Assembly (NCBI GenBank): GCA_049520395.1
Contig: JBEKPV010000077.1
Coordinates: forward strand, 1-14,653
Source of the DNA: UBA1161 sp049520395
GTDB taxonomy: Bacteria > Planctomycetota > Phycisphaerae > Tepidisphaerales > Tepidisphaeraceae
Length of the DNA stretch: 14,653 nt
Reading direction: 5' to 3'
In this document: positions 7,647 to 12,801 of the stretch, piece by piece
Position numbering within the stretch: the first letter of the stretch is position 1
How the letters are laid out: each line of letters begins with the position of its first letter
Translations under genes and position numbers: made by a program
Notes under the pieces: model-generated
Seen by the model: the letters and a program-made list of their open reading frames with translations, nothing else
Told to the model about the DNA's origin: nothing
Database searches by the model: none

Positions 7647-9604
7647 GGGAAACCCTTTAATTCCTCGGCCAGTTTTGCAATCGGCCCCCGCCAATCGCCA
7701 GCCGTCTCCTGCCGAAAAAGTTTGGCGGTCGGATACCAGGGCGTATCCGCCCGGTCGATCATCCATCGCCAATCGGGCACCCGCCGCAGCAAAATCCAAA
7801 CCGGCTTACCCAGCGCCCCGGCCAATTGCGCCGCCGCCGTATCAATGCAGACGATCAAATCCATCTGATCGATCAACGCCGCCGAGTCCGCAAAATCGCT
7901 GATCCGCGCCGTCGCATCGATTAAATTCATCCCCGCGGGCGGCGATTTGGCTTCCGCCGAGCCCTCACCGATCTGCAAACTGTAAAACTGAATTCTCTCG
8001 CTCGCCAGCGGCGCAAGGGAACTTAGCGGGATCGATCTCCCGCGCGGACTGGCTCGCCCTGCCCACGCCAACCCGACTTTCAATTTCCCGGCTCCCTGCT
8101 GAATGACGTCGGCGAATTTCACTCTGTTTTCAGGATCGCTTTTAAGATACGGCCCGTTCCACGGAACATCCTGAGGCCGAGGCAGCCCCATCACCAGCGG
8201 CAAACTCGGCAGCGAGCAATGAACGTCAAAATCCGGAATCGGCATCCCCGGCTGAATAATTTGCATCACCGGATCGAGGCCGCGAAACAGCCGCGCCAGT
8301 TCCGGAGGGCAGGGGAAATAAACCTGACCTCCGCCGCGCGTCACGAGCGGCACATAGCGGGCGAAATGAATCGAGTCGCCAAACGCCTGCTCGCTGTGCA
8401 GAAGAATTCGCTTGCCGGTTAGATCCGATCCGTTCCAAAGCGGCCGGTCGAAGCGCGGAAGAATTCCGCGTGCGGCCAGCGTCTTCTTGCGCCATTCATA
8501 TTCCGCCCAGCCGAGCGGAAAATCGCCAAGCTGCAGCGATATGACGCCGATATTCCAATGCGCCTCCGCCAAATCGGGCTGAAGCTGCAGTGCGCGTCGA
8601 TGCGCCTCCAGCGCCCCGGCAAAATCCGGCTTAAATCGCAAAGCGTTGCCAAGATTATTCTGCGCCTGGATGAAATCCGGCCGAAGCTCCAGCGCCTTGC
8701 GAAAAGCCGCCTCGGCGGCCTCGATGTCGCCATCGATCACCAAACAATTTCCCATCAGATTGAGGACTTCGACATAATTTGGTCGCAGCGCCAGGGCTTG
8801 GCGGCAAGCAGCCATTGTCCCCTCGGCGTCCTCCTTGTTGAACAGCGCCTCCGCCAGCGCCGCGTACAGCTCGGGCATATCCGGCCGAATGCCGATCGCC
8901 TTTCGCAACGCAACCAGCGCCTCATCCACCTGCAATTTCGTCACCAAAACATTGCCGAGATTGCACAGCGTAATCGGCGAATCCGCCCGGAGCGTTAGCG
9001 CCCGGCGATAGCAAGCCAGCGCATCATCCAATCTGTTTTGCTGCTGATAGGCGAAGCCCAGATTATTGTGCGCTTCGAAATAATCGGACCGAAGCGAGAG
9101 GGCTTTGGAAAACGCATCCGCCGCGCTCTTCCAATCGCCCTGGGCGCCCAGGGCGTTTCCAAGATTGTTCCAGACCTCCGGCGATTGCGACCGCAGCGCC
9201 AGCGCATGCCGATAGGCCGCGATCGCTTCATCCAGTTTTCCCTGAGCCTTAAGTGCGATGCCAAGATTGTTATGAACGTCTACGTAACCTGGCGCCAGTT
9301 GCAGCGCATGGCGATAACAGGCGATCGCTTCATCGAGGCGCCCCGTAGCTGCCAGCGCCAATCCCAGGTTGCAATGATAATGCGCCCGATCCGGTTGTGC
9401 CGCCACCGCGCGGCGCATCGCCTCGACGGCGGAAACATGTTGCCCGCTTTGAAACGCCACCACGCCCAGCAGATGCCAGGCTTCCCCATGATCGGGAATC
9501 TGCGAAAGCACATCGCGGCATAGGCGATCGGCCTCTTGCCATTGCCCCGCCTGCCGATAGTGCTCGGCCTGCTCCAACGTTTGGTGAATCGACGCGACGG
9601 TCAT
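7643..9604 (-). CDS. TPR protein with GT9-like glycosyltransferase domain
   Basis: First gene of the array, 653 residues, with a different catalytic domain from the four that follow. Residues 1-379 hold eleven TPRs, the last (AEAHWNIGVISLQLGDFPLGWAEYEWR) running into the linker typical of this family. The C-terminal domain shows EQAFGDSIHFARY (405-417), VGLAWAG (510-516), FYSLQIG (540-546), DFADSAALIDQMDLIVCIDTAAAQLAGALGKPVW in pieces over about 570-603, and PDWRWMIDR (610-618). This pattern belongs to TPR-containing glycosyltransferases related to GT9/ADP-heptosyltransferase-type GT-B enzymes. Members occur in bacterial protein- or surface-glycosylation clusters, but donor and acceptor are not predictable. 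No signal peptide is seen. The start at 9604 lies 51 bases after the oxidoreductase gene and only a weak CTGGG precedes it. Its stop overlaps the next start (ATGA at 7643-7646). Confidence 0.9.
   Translation of the reverse strand: MTVASIHQTLEQAEHYRQAGQWQEADRLCRDVLSQIPDHGEAWHLLGVVAFQSGQHVSAVEAMRRAVAAQPDRAHYHCNLGLALAATGRLDEAIACYRHALQLAPGYVDVHNNLGIALKAQGKLDEAIAAYRHALALRSQSPEVWNNLGNALGAQGDWKSAADAFSKALSLRSDYFEAHNNLGFAYQQQNRLDDALACYRRALTLRADSPITLCNLGNVLVTKLQVDEALVALRKAIGIRPDMPELYAALAEALFNKEDAEGTMAACRQALALRPNYVEVLNLMGNCLVIDGDIEAAEAAFRKALELRPDFIQAQNNLGNALRFKPDFAGALEAHRRALQLQPDLAEAHWNIGVISLQLGDFPLGWAEYEWRKKTLAARGILPRFDRPLWNGSDLTGKRILLHSEQAFGDSIHFARYVPLVTRGGGQVYFPCPPELARLFRGLDPVMQIIQPGMPIPDFDVHCSLPSLPLVMGLPRPQDVPWNGPYLKSDPENRVKFADVIQQGAGKLKVGLAWAGRASPRGRSIPLSSLAPLASERIQFYSLQIGEGSAEAKSPPAGMNLIDATARISDFADSAALIDQMDLIVCIDTAAAQLAGALGKPVWILLRRVPDWRWMIDRADTPWYPTAKLFRQETAGDWRGPIAKLAEELKGFP
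8468..9604 (-). repeat. 102-bp TPR-coding repeats, 11 units
   Basis: Eleven consecutive units in front of the GT9-like domain, the longest array in the window. Units 3-6 are closest to consensus; units 7-9 are divergent and unit 11 is only partial. Confidence 0.85.
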
Positions 9605-9655
9605 CCCAGCACGATGATAAACGATCCGACCGCAACCGCGAAAGATAAATAGACC
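9605..9655. other. 51-base spacer before the glycosyltransferase array
   Basis: Short gap between the oxidoreductase and the first array gene on the minus strand. It contains no convincing terminator or promoter, and only a weak CTGGG in front of the ATG. The sequence therefore permits read-through from the oxidoreductase gene but does not prove it. Confidence 0.5.
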
Positions 9656-10297
9656 CTATTGCACCAGCAATTTGAACGCATGGTTCCACTGGTTTTTCGT
9701 GAACCCGGGGATGCACCAAAGAATGCAAAGCGGCTCGATCGCCCGGGCGGATTCGGCCCCGCCCATGTCCGCGGTCTCCCAGCCAAATTGATCCAGAATC
9801 TTCCCCACCACGTTCTTGGCGCTCTGGTCGTTGCCGCAAATGAACATCGTTGGCTTGCCGCTTTTGAATTGCGGATTCACCATCAAATCCGAACCCACGG
9901 AATTGAAGGCCTTAACAAAGTGCGCGGCGGGGAATTGGCGCTGCAAGCGTTCCAGAAGCGATTCGTTAAGATCGGTAAAGAATTTCAAAATGCCATTCAC
10001 CGGCGGAGCGTCGGCGGTCGGATTGCAGGCATCGATGACCAGCTTCCCCGCCAGATTGGATTCGCCGGCCGACTTCAAAACGTCCGCCGCCGCCGTCCCT
10101 TTCACCGCCAGGACAATGACTTCACCGGATATAGCCGCCTCCGCTGGCGTCCCCACTTTCGCCCCCGCGTTGGATTTGCCCCAATCGGCCAATTTCCTGG
10201 GGTCACGCGTCCCCATGACGACCTGATGACCATGTTTTATAAATCCGCTCCCCAGCACCTGACCCACATCGCCCGATCCAAGAATTCCAACTTTCAT
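9656..10297 (-). CDS. NADP-binding F420-reductase-like oxidoreductase
   Basis: Encodes 213 residues from the ATG at 10297. A start at 10342 is possible in frame, but the 10297 ATG has a strong AGAAGGA five bases upstream and opens directly with the Rossmann strand MKVGILGSGDVG. Residues 7-12 (GSGDVG) form the dinucleotide-binding loop, and GTRDP near residue 29 fits recognition of the NADP 2'-phosphate. Other family features are VIVLAVKG, LVIDACNPT and AHFVKAFNSVGSDLM. The best family match is the NADPH-dependent F420 reductase-like/NAD(P)-binding group, many members of which do not use F420, so the substrate is open. No membrane segment or signal peptide is present. It lies upstream of and co-directional with the glycosyltransferase array, but a functional link is not evident. 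Confidence 0.87.
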   Translation of the reverse strand: MKVGILGSGDVGQVLGSGFIKHGHQVVMGTRDPRKLADWGKSNAGAKVGTPAEAAISGEVIVLAVKGTAAADVLKSAGESNLAGKLVIDACNPTADAPPVNGILKFFTDLNESLLERLQRQFPAAHFVKAFNSVGSDLMVNPQFKSGKPTMFICGNDQSAKNVVGKILDQFGWETADMGGAESARAIEPLCILWCIPGFTKNQWNHAFKLLVQ

Positions 10298-10302
10298 GTC
10301 GA

Positions 10303-10309
10303 TCCTTCT
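10303..10309 (-). promoter_or_regulatory. Shine-Dalgarno of the oxidoreductase gene
   Basis: AGAAGGA on the minus strand, five bases before the ATG at 10297; it decides that start over the in-frame ATG at 10342. Confidence 0.75.
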
Positions 10310-10389
10310 GAAATGAGTGAACTCGTTCAACCGACTGGACAATAGGCCGCCTCTGCCGACGCCGCCAAGTCCAAATTCCGTCCTTCAAT

Positions 10390-10427
10390 CTTGCATTCTT
10401 GCAATGCTGAATAATGCAATCTGCAAG
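10390..10427. promoter_or_regulatory. Imperfect dyad of TTGCA/TGCAA words, possible operator
   Basis: Left arm CTTGCATTCTTGCA (10390-10403) and right arm TGCAATCTGCAAG (10415-10427) are inverted copies apart from their 3- versus 2-base inner spacers, separated by 11 bases. The location upstream of the oxidoreductase and in a divergent region would suit a regulator-binding site. No regulator gene is adjacent, so this remains a candidate. Confidence 0.35.
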
Positions 10428-10496
10428 GAAATCGGAGTGCGAAGCGCCACAACCCTCGAAATTAGCGCGAAATGCGCGAAAAATTGATTGGCGCCT

Positions 10497-10511
10497 TGGC
10501 ATTGCTTTTGC
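10497..10511 (+). promoter_or_regulatory. Sigma-54 (-24/-12) promoter candidate
   Basis: TGGCATTGCTTTTGC matches the consensus TGGCAC-N5-TTGC at all but one defined position, with GG and GC exactly 12 bases apart. Transcription would begin near 10523 and run through the hairpin into the acetyltransferase gene. No enhancer-binding regulator is visible nearby, and one motif match can be chance. Confidence 0.35.
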
Positions 10512-10529
10512 CCTTATTCCAAGCGTGAC

Positions 10530-10569
10530 GGGTCCGCGGCGGCGATAGCCACAACGCCGCCGCGGGTCC
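10530..10569 (+). promoter_or_regulatory. Strong GC-rich hairpin in acetyltransferase leader
   Basis: CCGCGGCGGCG (10534-10544) and CGCCGCCGCGG (10555-10565) are perfect inverted copies around a 10-base loop, ATAGCCACAA. Two G-U and two G-C pairs extend the stem to about 15 bp in RNA. No U-tract follows on either strand, so it is not a standard intrinsic terminator. It may act as a 5' leader structure or be a small palindromic repeat. Confidence 0.5.
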
Positions 10570-10603
10570 AGTCACTTCGTTGGGGGTTTCCCACCGAGTT
10601 CGA

Positions 10604-11056
10604 ATGGGCTATCGGCGGGAACTGGGCTTGCTGTTCTCTTCCACGAAAAAACAGACGCACTTTGTGCCGAATGTCGGAAATTTTTTCGCCGGCCTGGCTG
10701 CGGTTGCACCATCCGTCGGGCAGGGCTGCCACGCATTTCCCGGCACCGACGGCCATTGCCGGGGATGGGTGCAATTCATCGTCGAATCCGGCAGGCAAGT
10801 CACGATTCATCGTCTTTGGACACTCCAACCCGGCGTCGGAAACGGGAAGCATATTTTGCGCTCGGTCTGCGAAATGGCCGACCGGCACCAGGTGGACTTG
10901 GTTCTCAAGACCCTCCCCTTCGGCCGCAAGCCCTATCCGCTGGAGAAGCACGATCTCAAATCGTGGTACGAACGATATGGATTCGTCGCCGACAAAAAGA
11001 AAATGATTCGCGTCCCCAGGGCGATCCTAACGGGCGCCGCCGCGGCGGCCGGTTAA
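10604..11056 (+). CDS. GNAT-family acetyltransferase
   Basis: Encodes 150 residues from the ATG at 10604; a TTG at 10580 is in frame and neither has a clear Shine-Dalgarno. The central and C-terminal part is GNAT-like: VTIHRLWTLQPGVGNGKHIL matches the beta4 strand and the acetyl-CoA pyrophosphate loop (Q/RxxGxG/A-type, here QPGVGNG), followed by CEMADRHQVDLVLKTLPFG and YPLEKHDLKSWYERYGF, the usual strand 5 and C-terminal helix motif. The first 30 or so residues do not look like the family, so the true N-terminus is uncertain. By family it would transfer an acetyl group from acetyl-CoA to an amine, with substrate unknown. The final residues (ILTGAAAAAG) overlap the end of the convergent membrane glycosyltransferase gene by 30 bases. 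Confidence 0.7.
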   Translation: MGYRRELGLLFSSTKKQTHFVPNVGNFFAGLAAVAPSVGQGCHAFPGTDGHCRGWVQFIVESGRQVTIHRLWTLQPGVGNGKHILRSVCEMADRHQVDLVLKTLPFGRKPYPLEKHDLKSWYERYGFVADKKKMIRVPRAILTGAAAAAG

Positions 11057-12280
11057 TCCCACCAACCCATCAGCGAACCCTAAAATCAGCAGCGGCATGA
11101 TCGGATGGATATACCTGTATTCCGGCAGCGATATCCAATGGAGCAGGATAAAATAAAGGATCGTTCCGCCGAGCATGAGCGTCTCGGCCGGAAAAGATTT
11201 TCGCCAGGCCAGCACTCTCCATAATCCCAGCGGCACGACGCAGAGGGACATCACTCCCAAAATCAATTCCTGCTTTCTGCTACCGCTTTCGGTTCCGTAC
11301 CAAAGTCGCAAGGCCTTGCGAATGGCGAATGGAATGATCGACGCCGGCCGGTGCCGCAGCCGATCCAGATATTGAGCAACGCCGACATGCAATAGGTAAT
11401 TATCCTTCACCGATTCGCGCGAATCATCGGGGGGTGGCGGCTTGCCGCGGTCGGTCTGCCGCGCGAAGACGGCCGGATAGTTGTCGGTCTTGCCCTGGAT
11501 CGTGAAGAATGCCGGATCCGAGCCTTGAAGAAATGCGCTGCCAAATCCCGTGGAGACGGGAATCGCATCCTGAAGGACGATGCGATTGCGCACTGTCCAT
11601 GGAATAACCACGCAAGCCAGTCCCGCCATGAACCCGAGCCCCTTTTCAAATCCGCGAGGCAAATGGGCCCGCATCCAGAAGGGGATTAAAAACAATGGTA
11701 AGAGCAGGCAGGTCCCGCGAAATTGAGTGGCGATCCCGAGCAAAATCCCCGCCCCGAACGTGAGCCAGGGTCTTTGCTGGTGCAGCCCGGCCAACAAAAC
11801 AGCCATGCTGACAATAAATCCAAGCGTGAAGAGATTTTCGGCGGTGATCCAAGTCGCCATCGCGACGGCGGGGGGGAAGACGAGCCAAAGAAATCCCGCC
11901 AGCGCCGCCGCGCGCGGATTGCTCACGCGGCAGCCGATCCAAAATATCGTGCCGGCAACCGCCAGATCCGCGACCACTTGCAAGCAGCAAGCCAGGATCA
12001 GGAAATATTTATCTCCGACGAACCACTCGGCCGCCGCTAAAAACGCGGGATAGCCGGCGGGAACCTTGCTATCCTCGCGGCAATCGACGCCATTGAATCG
12101 CCCCTCGTCCAAAATCCTCTGTGCGATGGGAATGTATAGATTCGCGGCGTTATCCCCGACAAACGGCTTTATTCGCCCCGTTTCAAACGCCAAAAGCATC
12201 GCCAATAGCTTCAAAACCGTGACGGCGTAATAGACGTGTCGCGTCCGATGGCAGGGGGGAGAATTGGGTTTGCTATCCAT
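11027..12280 (-). CDS. Polytopic GT-C/PMT-like membrane glycosyltransferase
   Basis: Encodes 417 residues with many hydrophobic segments (roughly 16-32, 92-116, 124-140, 150-165 and several to about 410), predicting an integral inner-membrane protein of about nine to eleven helices. The first periplasmic loop begins FVGDNAANLYIPIAQRILDEGRF with Asp43, fitting the acidic catalytic residue after TM1 in ArnT/PMT-type GT-C enzymes. TAENLF (146-151) and PEYRYIHPIMPLLILGF near the C-terminus are also typical. Such enzymes move a sugar from a polyprenyl-phosphate carrier to lipid or protein on the outer face of the membrane. Which acceptor applies here cannot be told. The ATG at 12280 follows the DinB-like gene by 16 bases without a good Shine-Dalgarno, so it probably belongs to the dnaE transcript. 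Confidence 0.72.
   Translation of the reverse strand: MDSKPNSPPCHRTRHVYYAVTVLKLLAMLLAFETGRIKPFVGDNAANLYIPIAQRILDEGRFNGVDCREDSKVPAGYPAFLAAAEWFVGDKYFLILACCLQVVADLAVAGTIFWIGCRVSNPRAAALAGFLWLVFPPAVAMATWITAENLFTLGFIVSMAVLLAGLHQQRPWLTFGAGILLGIATQFRGTCLLLPLFLIPFWMRAHLPRGFEKGLGFMAGLACVVIPWTVRNRIVLQDAIPVSTGFGSAFLQGSDPAFFTIQGKTDNYPAVFARQTDRGKPPPPDDSRESVKDNYLLHVGVAQYLDRLRHRPASIIPFAIRKALRLWYGTESGSRKQELILGVMSLCVVPLGLWRVLAWRKSFPAETLMLGGTILYFILLHWISLPEYRYIHPIMPLLILGFADGLVGLTGRRGGAR
11036..11049. repeat. 14-bp perfect GC palindrome in convergent gene overlap
   Basis: GCCGCCGCGGCGGC lies inside the 30-base tail-to-tail overlap of the acetyltransferase and membrane glycosyltransferase genes. It has no loop and no T-tract, so a terminator role is weakly supported. 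Ala/Gly codons on both strands may explain it. Confidence 0.35.
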
Positions 12281-12296
12281 GCAGTGGCGCTAGAGG

Positions 12297-12794
12297 CTAT
12301 TGCGGCGTATCGACCAGTCGCATCCACTCCACAACGCTGGTGGGCGGAAGGGGAGACACACCGACGTGCCGGAGCATATTAAGGCATTGGGCGCGGTGAT
12401 GCATGCCATGTGTCGTGACGTGCGTGATGACCGCTCCGCGCGTAAACGTATACACTTTGCCGCCGCGATCCCGCTTGATCGTGTCGTCCACCGGAAATTT
12501 GCGGGCCGTCGCGGCAAATTCATCGGCGATTTCTTCGTGCATTTTCACTAATTCATCCACCGAACGAGGCGGATTCGGATCCATCAGCGGCCGAAATTCC
12601 CGGCCGTTAAGAGCATCCGTCCACCCGCGCTGGGCCGAGATCATGTGCAACAAAACGTTGTGCAAAGAGCCGGGTCCCATCTCAAATTTACGGTGAAATT
12701 GCTCCGGCGTAAGCGAAGCACAAGCGTGCAGAATCTGCCCCGTCGCCCATTTGTCGTGCTTGAGCAGAATGTCCATGGGGTCGCTGGAAGCCAT
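12297..12794 (-). CDS. DinB-superfamily putative metal-binding protein
   Basis: Encodes 165 residues from the ATG at 12794, the start closest to the AGGAGG at 12807-12812; an in-frame ATG at 12854 would run 53 bases into dnaE. The fold signature is a four-helix bundle with the metal triad His50 (LHNVLLHMISAQRGW), His129 and His133 (THVTTHGMHHRAQ), plus WA near residue 16. DinB/YfiT-type proteins are commonly thiol- or metal-dependent transferases, or of unknown function. The name comes from a damage-inducible Bacillus gene and does not mean DNA polymerase IV. The gene follows the dnaE stop by 7 bases, which indicates co-transcription. A specific reaction cannot be assigned. Confidence 0.85.
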   Translation of the reverse strand: MASSDPMDILLKHDKWATGQILHACASLTPEQFHRKFEMGPGSLHNVLLHMISAQRGWTDALNGREFRPLMDPNPPRSVDELVKMHEEIADEFAATARKFPVDDTIKRDRGGKVYTFTRGAVITHVTTHGMHHRAQCLNMLRHVGVSPLPPTSVVEWMRLVDTPQ

Positions 12795-12801
12795 AATTTT
12801 G

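Larger units (their letters stand above)
10298..10603. other. Divergent intergenic region, 306 bases
   Basis: No credible gene lies here; frames crossing it read as low-complexity shadow translations. It separates the minus-strand oxidoreductase from the plus-strand acetyltransferase and should contain both promoters. Visible elements are the Shine-Dalgarno at 10303-10309, a TTGCA/TGCAA dyad at 10390-10427, a sigma-54-like site at 10497-10511 and a strong hairpin at 10530-10569. I see no convincing sigma-70 -35/-10 pair on either strand. Confidence 0.7.

Noticed and set aside
5487..7799. Longer 770-residue version of the second array gene
   Set aside because: The extra 51 residues overlap the GT9-type gene by 157 bases and are not TPR-like; the 7646 start has a ribosome site and the array-typical ATGA.
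2517..9330. About nine GCGATCGC octamers, like the cyanobacterial HIP1 repeat
   Set aside because: All lie in TPR-coding units, where Ala-Ile-Ala codons produce the palindrome. None is seen in dnaE or the other non-TPR genes, so they do not indicate a cyanobacterium.
582..9523. Long plus-strand open frames opposite the glycosyltransferase genes (for example 582-1280, 2348-2971, 5850-6452, 7086-7595)
   Set aside because: They are antisense shadows of GC-rich repetitive coding sequence and show no recognisable domain.
9601..9786. 61-residue minus-strand frame ending in ATGA at the start of the GT9-type gene
   Set aside because: It runs inside the oxidoreductase gene in another frame and has no homology signature. 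The ATGA arises because the second codon begins with A.
9659..10345. 228-residue plus-strand frame opposite the oxidoreductase
   Set aside because: It mirrors the real gene codon for codon, has no family motifs, and the minus-strand frame has a clear Rossmann motif and Shine-Dalgarno.
10488..11006. 172-residue plus-strand frame over the acetyltransferase
   Set aside because: Its residues are low-complexity and Ser/Arg/Pro-rich, whereas the frame ending at 11056 carries the GNAT motifs.
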